DNA of 64,000 bases, taken from the NCBI RefSeq assembly GCF_003019255.1, contig NZ_CP027846.1, forward strand, positions 806,001-870,000, in the 5' to 3' direction. The notes beneath the pieces were generated by a model. It did not search any database. It had not been told where the DNA came from and saw nothing but the letters and a program-made list of their open reading frames with translations. Shown here one piece after another: positions 17,074-26,627 of this stretch (position 1 is its first letter; every line of letters starts with the position of its first letter). The translations under genes were made by a program, and so were the position numbers. Source of the stretch: Staphylococcus kloosii (lineage in GTDB: Bacteria > Bacillota > Bacilli > Staphylococcales > Staphylococcaceae).

Positions 17074-18612
17074 TTATTTAGTAAGTAAAGGGCCACCTGG
17101 ACCTAATGGTAATCCGAGTAAATACCAAATAATCATAAACAATGGCCACACAATACTTAATACGATGGTATAAGGCATTAAACTTGATATTAAAGATCCG
17201 AGTTGCATATTTTTGTCGTATTTTTGAGCGTATGATAACAATAATGGTAAATAAGGCATCATTGGTGTGATAGGGTTGGAAATTGAATCTCCAATACGAT
17301 ATAACATTTGTGTGAACGCCGGATGGAAACCTACGAGTATAAGCATCGGTATGAATATTGGCGCTAAAATACCCCATTTTGCAGAGGCACTACCAATTAA
17401 CATGTTTATTAACGCGCTAAGAATAATAATACCGATAATTAACACGACGCCATTTTGACCTTTCAATAGTTCAGCACCTTTTACAGCTACAATAATACCT
17501 AAATTGCTCCACTCTAAAAATGCTAATAGTTGTGCTGCGAAAAAGACGATAACGATAAACGAACCCATAGAAGACATAGAATCAGTAAACATTTGACCTA
17601 AGTCTTTTGTATTGCTTATTTCTTTAGTCATTACCCCATAAACAATACCCGGAATTAAAAATACAATTAGCAAAATTAAGCCAACGCCATTTAAAATTGG
17701 CGCATCATTGAGTAGACTGCCCGTCTTGGCATTACGTAAAAAACTATTTTCAGGTATGGCTAAAATAATTAAAACTATTATTGAAGCGACAAAACTAATA
17801 TTAGCCCAAAATACTGCACGTTGTTGTGTTGGCGTGATTGAATTATTTGAATCATCCGTACTGATATCAGAATTTGTATCGTCATATGTACCTAATCTCG
17901 GTATAACTAATTTCATAGTAACCCAGTAAACTGCAGGTAATAATACGACAACACTTGCTGCAATAAAATACCAGTTCATTGCCACATTAATATGTATTTT
18001 ATCTGTCACGATTTTTGTTGCTGGTTCTGTAAATGAGTACACTAAGGCATCAGTCATACCTAATATTAAATTGGCTGAGAATCCTCCTAAAGCCGATGCA
18101 TAAGCCATAGCTAAACCTGCTATAGGGTGGTAACCTAATTTAATAAATACCATTGCTGTAATAGGTGGTAAGACGATAGGTGCTGCATCTCCAGCCGCAT
18201 TACCTAATATGCCTATAGCAATAATACAAGGTACGATAATCTTTTTAGGTGCTTTATTGACGACTTGAATCATTAATTTATCAAAATAACCAGTTTTTTC
18301 AGCAACTCCAATGCCTAACATCACTGCTAGCACTAGGCCTAAAGCTGGGAATTCGGAGAAATTTTTTATAGCATCGTTTAAAATCATTTTGAGACCATCG
18401 CCACTTAATATACTTTTAATTTCTACGACCTTACCAGTACCCGGATGCTTAACTGAAACATGAAATAATGACACGATCCATGTAAGAATTGCTAAACCGA
18501 GACACATTAAAAAGAAAAGAATACTAGGATCTGGTAAACGATTACCAACACCCTCTACGACGTTTAAAAATTTATTCATAAGTGATTTTTTTTGTTTAAC
18601 ATTTGAACTCAT
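17074..18612 (-). CDS. AbgT-family transporter
   Basis: This 512-residue membrane protein has about eleven hydrophobic segments and AbgT-family features: NRLPDPSILFFLMCLGLAI near the N-terminus, LGIGVAEKTGYFDKLM, GNAAGDAAPIVLPP, LIGSASAKWGILAPIFIPM and ISNPITPMMPYLPLLL. The family includes the p-aminobenzoyl-glutamate importer AbgT and antimetabolite exporters such as MtrF/YdaH. Which of these applies here cannot be told. A CodY box 60 bases upstream suggests a role in amino-acid or peptide nutrition. The ATG follows AAAGGGGGG. Confidence 0.88.
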   Translation of the reverse strand: MSSNVKQKKSLMNKFLNVVEGVGNRLPDPSILFFLMCLGLAILTWIVSLFHVSVKHPGTGKVVEIKSILSGDGLKMILNDAIKNFSEFPALGLVLAVMLGIGVAEKTGYFDKLMIQVVNKAPKKIIVPCIIAIGILGNAAGDAAPIVLPPITAMVFIKLGYHPIAGLAMAYASALGGFSANLILGMTDALVYSFTEPATKIVTDKIHINVAMNWYFIAASVVVLLPAVYWVTMKLVIPRLGTYDDTNSDISTDDSNNSITPTQQRAVFWANISFVASIIVLIILAIPENSFLRNAKTGSLLNDAPILNGVGLILLIVFLIPGIVYGVMTKEISNTKDLGQMFTDSMSSMGSFIVIVFFAAQLLAFLEWSNLGIIVAVKGAELLKGQNGVVLIIGIIILSALINMLIGSASAKWGILAPIFIPMLILVGFHPAFTQMLYRIGDSISNPITPMMPYLPLLLSYAQKYDKNMQLGSLISSLMPYTIVLSIVWPLFMIIWYLLGLPLGPGGPLLTK

Positions 18613-18671
18613 AAAATCGCCCCCCTTTGAAACTTATCGAAAGTATAACAAAGCAAATGGTAAAAAAACAT

Positions 18672-18686
18672 AATTTTCTGAAAAAT
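18672..18686 (-). promoter_or_regulatory. CodY box upstream of the AbgT-family gene
   Basis: AATTTTCTGAAAAAT matches the CodY consensus AATTTTCWGAAAATT at 14 of 15 positions. It is 60 bases before the transporter start codon. It could also influence the divergent SDR gene. Confidence 0.7.
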
Positions 18687-18845
18687 TATCATTTTCAATT
18701 TTTATTATGTGACTATCTACTTATTCTTATGGATTATTAATTTTATAAAAGCAACTACTGCTTACCATATGTTTAGTGCTCGCTTAAACAGGCAATCTTT
18801 AAATAAGTAAGAATAACGTGGCGATTATTAAAGGAGTGAGTTTGA

Positions 18846-19664
18846 ATGGGAAGATTAGATAATAAAGTGGCAGTAATAACAGGTGCAAGTACTGGTATAG
18901 GTCAAGCATCTGCCGAAGCATTAGCGAATGAAGGTGCTGAAGTATTAGCTTTCGATATATCAAAAGACATTGACGCTACAGTTAAAGCTATAAATAATGC
19001 AGGTGGTAAGGCTAAAGCTTATCATATTGATATTTCTGACGAACATGCAGTAGAAAGGGCAGCCAAAAGTATTCAAGAGAGCTATGGCACGATAGATGTG
19101 CTATTTAATAACGCTGGTGTTGATAATGCAGCTGGCCGTATTCATGAGTATCCTATTGAGGTATTCGATAAAATTATTAACGTCGACTTAAGAGGGACGT
19201 TTTTAATGACAAAATTCTTTATCCCACTCATGTTGGATAACGGTGGCTCTATTATTAATACTGCATCATTTTCTGGTCAAGCCGCTGATCTAAACCGCTC
19301 AGGGTATAATGCGGCTAAAGGTGGCGTTATAAACTTTACACGTTCGACAGCAATAGAATATGGTCGTGAAAATATACGTGCAAATGCGATTGCTCCAGGT
19401 ACGATTGAAACGCCATTAGTCGATAAACTTGTAGGTAGTGCAGAGGACAAAGCCGGACAAGATTTTAGAGAAAATCAAAAATGGGTAACACCATTGGGTC
19501 GTTTAGGTAAGCCAAGTGAAGTAGGTAAATTAGTGACGTTTTTAGCTTCTGATGATAGTTCATTTATTACTGGTGAAACGATAACGATTGATGGTGGTGT
19601 GATGTCTTATACATGGCCTGGGGAAATGTTAAGTGATGATAGTTGGAAAAAATCAATTAAATAA
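18846..19664 (+). CDS. SDR-family oxidoreductase
   Basis: This 272-residue classical SDR has TGASTGIG at the N-terminus, FNNAGVDN, and catalytic tyrosine and lysine in GYNAAKGG. The TGETITIDGG end is typical of 3-ketoacyl-reductase/glucose-dehydrogenase-like members. It is preceded by AAAGGAGTGAG. It is divergent from the AbgT-family gene and has no metabolic partner beside it, so the substrate is unknown. Confidence 0.87.
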   Translation: MGRLDNKVAVITGASTGIGQASAEALANEGAEVLAFDISKDIDATVKAINNAGGKAKAYHIDISDEHAVERAAKSIQESYGTIDVLFNNAGVDNAAGRIHEYPIEVFDKIINVDLRGTFLMTKFFIPLMLDNGGSIINTASFSGQAADLNRSGYNAAKGGVINFTRSTAIEYGRENIRANAIAPGTIETPLVDKLVGSAEDKAGQDFRENQKWVTPLGRLGKPSEVGKLVTFLASDDSSFITGETITIDGGVMSYTWPGEMLSDDSWKKSIK

Positions 19665-19668
19665 ATAC

Positions 19669-19701
19669 AAAAAGCTGATAGCATCGCGCTACCAGCTTTT
19701 T
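19669..19701. terminator. Terminator between convergent SDR and M42 peptidase genes
   Basis: AAAAAGCTGATAGC and GCTACCAGCTTTTT form a 14-bp stem with one G-T pair. T-runs on both strands suit a bidirectional terminator. Confidence 0.85.
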
Positions 19702-19707
19702 GCTTAT

Positions 19708-20781
19708 TTACCATTTAATGCTTTCAACTGTCTCATCGTCTAGTGATTTAACAATTTCTGTGATTAAATTAACCGAATTTTTATAGTCGTCAGTATGCAG
19801 CACCGAAACGTTAGAATGCATATAACGTAACGCCACGCCGATAGATAGTGTAGGCACACCTTCGTTGGCTACATGAATACTACCAGCATCTGTGCCGCCA
19901 CCAATCGTAGTATCCAATTGAATTGAGATATTATGTTTTTTCGCAATTTGCTTAACGTGTTTACTGAAACCTACATGTCCAATAATACTACTATCCATAA
20001 TGATGACAACAGGACCTTCACCAAGAGCAGTATCACTAAGTTGAGACATGTCTGGTGTGTCATATGCTACGGCAACATCGACAGCTATCGCCAAATCAGG
20101 TTTGATTTTATTTGCTGCTACTTTAGCACCACGTAAACCAACTTCTTCTTGTACATTTGCACCAGAATATAAATCAATGTTAATATCATCATTTTTTAAA
20201 TTATCTAATACATCTACAGCAAGAGCACAACCATAACGATTATCAAACGCTTTTGCTGTTAAATATTTATTGTTGGCTAAAGTTTCAAATTCGCTATATG
20301 GCGTAATCATATTACCTATGTCTATGCCAAATTGTTGCGCTTCTTTTTTACTTTTAACCCCGATATCTATAAACATATCTTTAATATCTATTGTTTTTTT
20401 ACGTGCTTCTTGTGATAAAGCATGAGGTGGCTTAGAACCAATAATACCACGGATTTCTTTGCCTTCATCTGTAGTTATCGTTACTTTTTGTGAAAGCATT
20501 ACTTGGTTCCACCAACCTCCAACTGGAGTGAATTTAATAAAACCATTCTTATCAATTTGCGTAACGATGAAACCAATTTCGTCTAAATGGCTGGCAACCA
20601 TAATCGATTTAGTACCATTAGTTGCATTCTTTTTCCCGAAAATGCCACCTAAGTTATCTTCAATAATTTCATCACTAAGTGGTTTTAAGTAGTCATGCAT
20701 TAAAGACTTAACTTGCATTTCATGACCAGAAATACCATTTACATCTGTTAAAGTTTTTAACAATTCTATTGAATTTTTCAT
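19708..20781 (-). CDS. M42-family metallo-aminopeptidase
   Basis: This 357-residue cytoplasmic di-metal peptidase is related to glutamyl aminopeptidase PepA, FrvX and YsdC. Family signatures are NGISGHEMQVKSL, the first metal-ligand site in VASHLDEIGFIVTQI, FDNRYGCALAVDVL, ANVQEEVGLRGA with the catalytic glutamates, and GGGTDAGSIH. The start follows GGGGGGTTATTTT. It probably trims short peptides, forming large tetrahedral assemblies as other family members do. Confidence 0.9.
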   Translation of the reverse strand: MKNSIELLKTLTDVNGISGHEMQVKSLMHDYLKPLSDEIIEDNLGGIFGKKNATNGTKSIMVASHLDEIGFIVTQIDKNGFIKFTPVGGWWNQVMLSQKVTITTDEGKEIRGIIGSKPPHALSQEARKKTIDIKDMFIDIGVKSKKEAQQFGIDIGNMITPYSEFETLANNKYLTAKAFDNRYGCALAVDVLDNLKNDDINIDLYSGANVQEEVGLRGAKVAANKIKPDLAIAVDVAVAYDTPDMSQLSDTALGEGPVVIIMDSSIIGHVGFSKHVKQIAKKHNISIQLDTTIGGGTDAGSIHVANEGVPTLSIGVALRYMHSNVSVLHTDDYKNSVNLITEIVKSLDDETVESIKW

Positions 20782-20870
20782 AAAATAACCCCCCCAATGT
20801 TTTTATTTAATTATATTGTAGCACTAAATTTTTGAAATGCTATTAATGCAATACTTATACAATTTATAAA

Positions 20871-20907
20871 ATTAAAAAGACTGGGCATGAACTTATACCT
20901 CAGTCTT
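20871..20907 (-). terminator. Terminator after the FMN glutamate-synthase-like gene
   Basis: On the minus strand AAGACTG pairs with CAGTCTT and is followed by TTTAATTTT. Confidence 0.7.
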
Positions 20908-20954
20908 ATTGTCTATTTTGTACAGTTAAAATGTTTATCTGGTACCGACATTAC

Positions 20955-22535
20955 TTATGATTCTAATAATTTAAGCTTATAATCATTAATTGATTGTATG
21001 GTACCGTCATGTTTTTTAATAATAATATGATCTTTATTAATTTGTGTCGGACTGTTAACACCAACAGCTGCCGCGATATTGAATAAGCCTTCGTGTAAAC
21101 TTGTAATATAGTTAGTCACACGATATTTCTTTTCTTCTACTATAAGCGCTTGTTCCTTTTTAGGGTCGGTTGTAGCAACGCCAACTGGACAAGTATTTAA
21201 ATGACATTGTTGACTCATGATACAACCAACACTAATCATCATTCCACGCGCAATATTGACTAAATCTGCACCTAATCCTAATGCTATAGCAATTTTATCT
21301 GGCGTAATAAGTTTACCTGAAGCAAAGATTTTAACTCGATCACGGACTTCATATTTTTCTAACATGGCTGATACGATAGGTAAGGCTGTAAATAATGGTA
21401 GACCAACACCGTCTTGTAATTCTTGGAATGTAGCTCCAGTACCACCTTCGCCACCATCTATTGTAATGAAATTAGGGTAAATACCTGTTTCTACCATCGT
21501 ATTAACTAGTGTTTCAATTTCAGCAGTAGAACTAACAACGATTTTAAACCCTACAGGTTTTTGTCCCACCGTTTGTAAATGTTCGACCCACGATAGTAAC
21601 TCATATGTATTGTTTATAAAATCAAAGCGGTTAGGTGAGTTAATCGTTACCCATGGTTTTACTTTTCTAATTTTAGCGATTTCTTCTGTAACTTTATTGC
21701 CTTGCATATGCCCTCCGCGTGTTTTAGCGCCTTGTGCAAGTTTAATTTCGAATGCTCTTATAGCTTCAGAATCAGCTAACTCTTTAAATAAATCTATGTT
21801 GAAATTACCATTTTCGTCTCTGACACCAAATAGGCCAGGACCGATTTGGAAAATAATGTTTGTATTACCAGTAAGATGATATTTTGATAGGCCACCTTCA
21901 CCTGTATTCATCCACGTGCCTGCTTGACCTAACCCTTTGGATAAAGCGGTAATTGCATTACCACCTAAAGCACCGTAGCTCATACCTGATTGACCAACCA
22001 AACGTTTCAAACGAAATGGATGAGCCAGTTTAGGACCAATAATTATTTCGTCTTCATCATCTAAGAAGTAAGGATTAATTTGTGATTTTTCGCGATGCTC
22101 ATCTCTTTCGAAAAGGCGTTCGTTATCTATTTTATAAATAAAGCTAGAAATTAATACACTTTGATCAATGCGCAACTCGGAAGCCTGATGTGGAAACATT
22201 GTATTTTTAATATAAAATCCTGCGTCGTAATCTTTTTCCGTTCCGAAGCTTGCCATTCTTGAATTGTATTTCCCAGCTAAAACAATGTTTTTATAATCTA
22301 ATCTGGAAAATGGTTTGCCTTCTTTATCCTCTAGGAAAAAGTATTGACGCATTTCTGGTCCGACTTTCTCAAAGAAATATCTTATACGTGCTAATAAAGG
22401 ATAATTACGTAACACACTATGTTGAGTTTGACGTTTATCTTTGAAAATTAATAATGCAGCAGTAATAACTCCCCCAAGTAAAAAGCATACAATAATAATA
22501 TTTACTATAAATTGTAAAATTGTTAAAAGTGTCAT
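20955..22535 (-). CDS. FMN-binding glutamate synthase-like protein (membrane-anchored)
   Basis: The 526-residue protein begins with one hydrophobic segment (about residues 4-30), followed by a glutamate synthase central/FMN barrel: GQSGMSYGALGGNAITALSKG, TGEGGLSKYH, QIGPGLFG, ITIDGGEGGTGATFQ and RGMMISVGCIMSQQCHLNTCPVGVAT with an iron-sulphur cysteine cluster. It lacks the amidotransferase domain of full GltB, so it is not a complete glutamate synthase. Homologues such as B. subtilis YerD have no settled function. I start at ATG 22535, 7 bases after GGGGAGGA; the ATG at 22541 touches the RBS. Confidence 0.85.
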   Translation of the reverse strand: MTLLTILQFIVNIIIVCFLLGGVITAALLIFKDKRQTQHSVLRNYPLLARIRYFFEKVGPEMRQYFFLEDKEGKPFSRLDYKNIVLAGKYNSRMASFGTEKDYDAGFYIKNTMFPHQASELRIDQSVLISSFIYKIDNERLFERDEHREKSQINPYFLDDEDEIIIGPKLAHPFRLKRLVGQSGMSYGALGGNAITALSKGLGQAGTWMNTGEGGLSKYHLTGNTNIIFQIGPGLFGVRDENGNFNIDLFKELADSEAIRAFEIKLAQGAKTRGGHMQGNKVTEEIAKIRKVKPWVTINSPNRFDFINNTYELLSWVEHLQTVGQKPVGFKIVVSSTAEIETLVNTMVETGIYPNFITIDGGEGGTGATFQELQDGVGLPLFTALPIVSAMLEKYEVRDRVKIFASGKLITPDKIAIALGLGADLVNIARGMMISVGCIMSQQCHLNTCPVGVATTDPKKEQALIVEEKKYRVTNYITSLHEGLFNIAAAVGVNSPTQINKDHIIIKKHDGTIQSINDYKLKLLES

Positions 22536-22798
22536 ATTCATTCCTCCCCATCAAATCTAATATTACATCATATAGAAATTTTTACAATTAAAAATAAGCG
22601 TAATTTAACTAAATAGTGCACAGTATAAATTTAAAAAATAATAAAATGCGTTAGTACTTTAAATAGTTGATGATAATAAGTTTTAAGTAGCTGAAAAAGT
22701 GTTATTACTAAGTAATAAACAATTTGTCACAGGGGACTTTTTGTATAGATAATATAAAAGTTAAGGTGGTTTTTTATTAGAATATGGAGGAAAAAACA

Positions 22799-23449
22799 TT
22801 GTTACAAATCAAAGACGTTTCATACATCGCAGATGATCGTACAATTATTGATGATTTAAGTTTCACTGTTAACAAAGGTGAAACTATTGCAGTAATTGGA
22901 CCATCTGGTAGTGGTAAAAGTACATTGTTTAGATTGATGAGTAATTTAATAAGTCCGACTAAGGGATCGATAACGTTAAACGGGACGCCTTATGAACAAA
23001 TTAATCCTGAACAATTAAGGATGGAAGTAAGTTATTTATTACAGCAAAGTGATTTGTTTGAACCTACAATAGGTTTGAATTTGTCGTTCCCAGCACGTGT
23101 ACGCAACGAAAAATTTGATAAAAAACGTGCAAAACAATTATTGAAAAGAGTAGGTATGGGACATTATAACTTAGATGCGAGTGTTAACCACTTATCTGGA
23201 GGAGAACGACAACGTATAACGATTGCTAGACAGCTCATGTATATCCCTCAAATATTGTTATTAGATGAAGCAACAAGTGCTCTTGATGCTAAAAATAGGG
23301 AAACTATTGAAAAAATGATTTTTGATTTGGCTAAAGATGGCGTCACAATTATGTGGATAACACATAATGACGATCAAAGTATGCGTAACTTTAGCAAACG
23401 TATAAAAATTGTGAATGGAAAAATAGAAAGTGAGGAGAATTTATCATGA
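22799..23449 (+). CDS. ABC transporter ATP-binding protein (FetA/YbbL-like)
   Basis: This ~216-residue ABC ATPase has Walker A GPSGSGKST, signature LSGGERQR, Walker B ILLLDEATSALD and the His-switch WITHND. It forms a pair with the FetB-like permease, overlapping it by 4 bases. In E. coli FetAB is proposed to export iron and protect against peroxide. I favour the TTG start at 22799 because GGAGG sits 8 bases before it. The upstream in-frame ATG at 22784 contains that RBS and would add five residues. Confidence 0.85.
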   Translation: MLQIKDVSYIADDRTIIDDLSFTVNKGETIAVIGPSGSGKSTLFRLMSNLISPTKGSITLNGTPYEQINPEQLRMEVSYLLQQSDLFEPTIGLNLSFPARVRNEKFDKKRAKQLLKRVGMGHYNLDASVNHLSGGERQRITIARQLMYIPQILLLDEATSALDAKNRETIEKMIFDLAKDGVTIMWITHNDDQSMRNFSKRIKIVNGKIESEENLS

Positions 23450-24216
23450 GTGTAACAGCATTAGCCCTAACAGCCTTACTACTGTTATTTCCTATTATTG
23501 TTTCTTATAAAGAGAAATTGTATATTACCAAAGATTTATTAATTGCTACTGTACGTGCCATTGTACAACTTACAGTATTAGGATTCTTACTACATTTTAT
23601 TTTTAATATAAATCAAGTTTGGATTTTAATTTTATTTGTTTTGGTTATTATTATTAATGCTTCATGGAATACAATTCATCGTGCATCACCAGTTATGCAC
23701 CATGTTTTTTTAGTGTCTTTTGTCGCAATATTTGTTGGCGTGACTTTACCGCTTGTAGGTGTAACTTTAACTGGAGCCATTAGTTTTAAACCTAATGAAG
23801 TTATACCGGTTGCCGGAATGGTCGCAAGTAATAGTTTAATTGCGATTAACCTTGCATATCAAAATATGGATAAAGAGTTTGTGCAACAATTAGAACAAAT
23901 AGAAGCTAAATTAGCGCTTGGGGCAGACCCTAAGATGGCGTCCAAAGCTACGGTACGAGAAAGCATTAGAACTGCTATTGTTCCAACGATTGATTCTGTT
24001 AAAACCTATGGTATCGTTTCGATCCCAGGTATGATGACAGGTCTTATTATCGGTGGAATGCCACCATTAGATGCCATTAAATTCCAATTAATGGTTATAT
24101 TTATTCACACTACGGCAACGATTATGTCAGCACTTATCGCTACATATATTAGTTATCGACAATTCTTTAACTATCGTGATCAACTCATTGCGAGAACAAT
24201 GCATGACGTTAAATGA
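23446..24216 (+). CDS. ABC transporter permease (FetB/YbbM-like, UPF0014)
   Basis: This 256-residue membrane protein of the UPF0014/FetB family has about six to seven hydrophobic segments. The conserved core is VIPVAGMVASNSLIAINLAY, followed by the cytoplasmic stretch LALGADPKMASKATVRESIRTAIVPTIDS and SIPGMMTGLIIGGMPPLDAIKFQ. The ATG overlaps the ATPase stop codon, so both are translated from one message. Metal (iron) export is the family's suggested role. No Fur box is evident upstream of the pair. Confidence 0.87.
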   Translation: MSVTALALTALLLLFPIIVSYKEKLYITKDLLIATVRAIVQLTVLGFLLHFIFNINQVWILILFVLVIIINASWNTIHRASPVMHHVFLVSFVAIFVGVTLPLVGVTLTGAISFKPNEVIPVAGMVASNSLIAINLAYQNMDKEFVQQLEQIEAKLALGADPKMASKATVRESIRTAIVPTIDSVKTYGIVSIPGMMTGLIIGGMPPLDAIKFQLMVIFIHTTATIMSALIATYISYRQFFNYRDQLIARTMHDVK

Positions 24217-24245
24217 TAAGTAGAATAATTAAAATTATTTTTAAG

Positions 24246-24287
24246 TGAGCCTGAGACATTATCGTGTCTTCAGGCTCAATTTTTTAT
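24246..24287 (+). terminator. Terminator after the FetAB-like pair
   Basis: TGAGCCTGAGACA pairs with TGTCTTCAGGCTCA, followed by ATTTTTTATATT. It is the end piece of repeat copy B. Confidence 0.85.
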
Positions 24288-24409
24288 ATTGGCAGTAGAT
24301 GACTGAATTGAAAATACGCTTATATCAAGCTTCTTTCAAATCTAGTCATCTTTGCCGGGGTGGGACTACAAAATCTTCTTATAAAAATAAGATTTTTGTC
24401 CCGCTCCCT
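24246..24409 (-). repeat. Dispersed intergenic repeat, copy B (inverted relative to 8390-8545)
   Basis: Read on the minus strand, it runs GAGCGGGACAAAAATC, AAGATTTTGTAGTCCCA, GATGACTA...TTCAGTCATC, ACTGCCAATA and the TGAGCCTGAAGACA hairpin. This is the same order and spacing as copy A, with mostly compensating differences in the stems. Confidence 0.85.
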
Positions 24410-24629
24410 AAGATTTTGCCGTGCATGCTTGCCTTGATTTAGGATAGTATGGCTTGAGCCTGTAGTCTCTCACTCATACGCTTCTCCAAGGCGTCAGCAC
24501 GATACAAAATCGTTACAAAGTTAATCTTTTTTATTGCTATTGTAAGTATATTGGGACTCCCAAACCTGTTGACGCATGGTATATAATAGAATGGCTATGT
24601 GAAAAATGACAATAGGAAGGAGGAACCGT
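24410..24629. other. Unassigned upstream region of the MFS gene
   Basis: This 220-base stretch is richer in G and C than the neighbouring gaps. It holds GGCTTGAGCC, a perfect TTGGGA-C-TCCCAA inverted repeat at 24551-24563, and a TATATAAT -10-like element at 24580-24587, without a good -35. I see no ORF or known RNA. The first half may extend the repeat next to it. Confidence 0.4.
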
Positions 24630-25814
24630 ATGACTATAATGCGTACGACGACTTTTATATTTAGTATTTTTATTGTTGGTATGGTTGAAATGATGGTTGC
24701 TGGGATCATGAACTTAATGAGTAATGATTTAAATGTTTCTGAACCCGTTGTAGGGCAACTTGTAACGTTATATGCCATTACTTTTGCTATCGCAGGACCA
24801 ATTTTAGTAAAGTTAACGAATAAATTTAACGCTAGACCATTATTACTTATAACTTTATTCGTATTTATTATCGGAAACTTAATTATTGCTATAGCACCAA
24901 ACTTTACGATATTAGTGATAGGTAGAATCTTATCATCGGCAGCGGCATCGCTTATCGTTGTTAAAACACTTGCGCTTACTGCATTGCTCACTTCTCCGCA
25001 AAATAGAGGGAAAATGATTGGTATAGTTTATTCTGGCTTTAGTGGTGCAAATGTTTTAGGTGTTCCAATCGGTACAATTATTGGTGATTGGATAGGATGG
25101 CGTTTCACCTTTGTGTTTATCGTTGCTATTAGCGTTATTGTAGGGATATTAATGTATATTTATATACCTGTAAGCAAAGAAAATAAAGCAACAACACAAA
25201 CAGCATCATCGAATAATCAAACGCTATCTCGTGTGTTAAGACCATTTGAGATAGGCAAATATTTATGTATTACATTTTTATTATTAGTAGCAAATTCAGT
25301 AACATTTATTTATATTAATCCACTAATGTTATCGAATGGTCATACTTTATCATTTGTATCAATTGTTTTACTAATAAACGGAATTGCTGGTGTTATGGGA
25401 ACGTCAATGGGAGGATTCTTATCAGATAAATTGACGAGTAAATATTGGCTGACAATCGCAACAACAATATTTATCGCTATGATGTTACTGTTGAACTTAG
25501 TATTGCCTGGGACTATTTTGTTATTATTAACTATATTTATATGGAATGTCATGCAATGGAGTACTAATCCTGCAGTACAAAGTGGTGTCATCGAACACGT
25601 TGCAGGCGATACGAGCCAAGTTATGAGCTGGAATATGTCTAGTTTGAATGCCGGTATTGGTATTGGAGGCATTGTCGGCGGACTTGTAGTATCAAAAATG
25701 AGCGTCCATGCAACGACTTACGTAACAGCCATTATTGCATTTGTTGCATTGATTATAATTATTAGTTTAAAACCAAGAGCTAAATATGCTAATGAAACCG
25801 TCAATAATAATTAA
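24630..25814 (+). CDS. MFS transporter (DHA1, AraJ-like efflux type)
   Basis: This 394-residue protein has twelve predicted hydrophobic segments. The motif-A region is degenerate (LVKLTNKFNARPLLL), and motif C-like GVPIGTIIGDWIGWRFTFVF follows in segment 5, typical of drug/sugar efflux DHA1 pumps. The ATG at 24630 follows GGAAGGAGGAACC, which decides it over earlier in-frame codons. It stands alone, with its own terminator. The substrate is unknown. Confidence 0.85.
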   Translation: MTIMRTTTFIFSIFIVGMVEMMVAGIMNLMSNDLNVSEPVVGQLVTLYAITFAIAGPILVKLTNKFNARPLLLITLFVFIIGNLIIAIAPNFTILVIGRILSSAAASLIVVKTLALTALLTSPQNRGKMIGIVYSGFSGANVLGVPIGTIIGDWIGWRFTFVFIVAISVIVGILMYIYIPVSKENKATTQTASSNNQTLSRVLRPFEIGKYLCITFLLLVANSVTFIYINPLMLSNGHTLSFVSIVLLINGIAGVMGTSMGGFLSDKLTSKYWLTIATTIFIAMMLLLNLVLPGTILLLLTIFIWNVMQWSTNPAVQSGVIEHVAGDTSQVMSWNMSSLNAGIGIGGIVGGLVVSKMSVHATTYVTAIIAFVALIIIISLKPRAKYANETVNNN

Positions 25815-25830
25815 ATAATTCAATTAATAG

Positions 25831-25860
25831 CCAAACGTTATCACTAACGTTTGGTTTTTT
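25831..25860 (+). terminator. Terminator after the MFS gene
   Basis: CCAAACGTTA and TAACGTTTGG form a perfect 10-bp stem with a TCAC loop, followed by six T. Confidence 0.92.
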
Positions 25861-25993
25861 CATGTATTCGGTTTACTTTTTATTAATTAAAATGATTAGA
25901 TTAGATTATAAATAAAACTTTAAATGGAATATTAAATTGATATTGTAGTATGATATAAATAATTAATAAGACGTGACTATTGGAGGGGAAAAT

Positions 25994-26590
25994 ATGAGCG
26001 ACAATAAACCGACACATGATAAAGTAGATAGCTTTATTGACAATTTAAAACAATGGCAGGATGAGTTTAAATTTTTTAGAACATTATTATTAGAATCTGA
26101 ATTAACAGAAGACTACAAGTGGATGCATCCTTGCTACACTCTTAACAATAAAAATGTCGTTATCGTTCAAGATTTTAAACATTACTGTGCATTATTATTT
26201 GAAAAAGGCGCTATTATGGAAGATAAATATAATAGTTTAATCCAACAAACTAAAAATGTTCAAGCAGCGAGACAATTACGATTTGAAAGTTATGCAGAAG
26301 TGCAAGAACGTAAAGATGAAATTGCATGGTATATAGCAGAGGCTATTAAAATAGAAAAATCAGGTAAAAAGGTACCAATGAAAAAAACTGAGGACTATGA
26401 AATGCCTGAAGAATTACAAGCAAAATTTGATAGCATGCCAGAATTAAAAACAGCGTTCGATAACTTAACGCCAGGTAGACAGCGTCAGTATATGTACCAC
26501 ATCGGACAAGCTAAAAGATCTGCGACAAGAACGCAACGAGTTGAAAAATATGTTGATCATATACTTAATGGTAAAGGTATGAATGACTAA
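25994..26590 (+). CDS. YdeI/DUF1801-type protein
   Basis: This 198-residue soluble protein has an N-terminal DUF1801-like fold (WMHPCYTLNNKNVVIVQDFKHYCALLFEKGA) and a C-terminal YdeI tail (PEELQAKFDSMPELKTAFDNLTPGRQRQYMYHIGQAK). YdeI-type proteins are annotated as bacteriocin-resistance or OmpD-associated, but their biochemical role is unclear. I use the ATG at 25994 behind TGGAGGGG. It lies 37 bases upstream of the TetR gene and may share its transcript. Confidence 0.82.
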   Translation: MSDNKPTHDKVDSFIDNLKQWQDEFKFFRTLLLESELTEDYKWMHPCYTLNNKNVVIVQDFKHYCALLFEKGAIMEDKYNSLIQQTKNVQAARQLRFESYAEVQERKDEIAWYIAEAIKIEKSGKKVPMKKTEDYEMPEELQAKFDSMPELKTAFDNLTPGRQRQYMYHIGQAKRSATRTQRVEKYVDHILNGKGMND

Positions 26591-26627
26591 AATTATATGA
26601 AATAAACTAATGAAAGAAGGGACGTAA

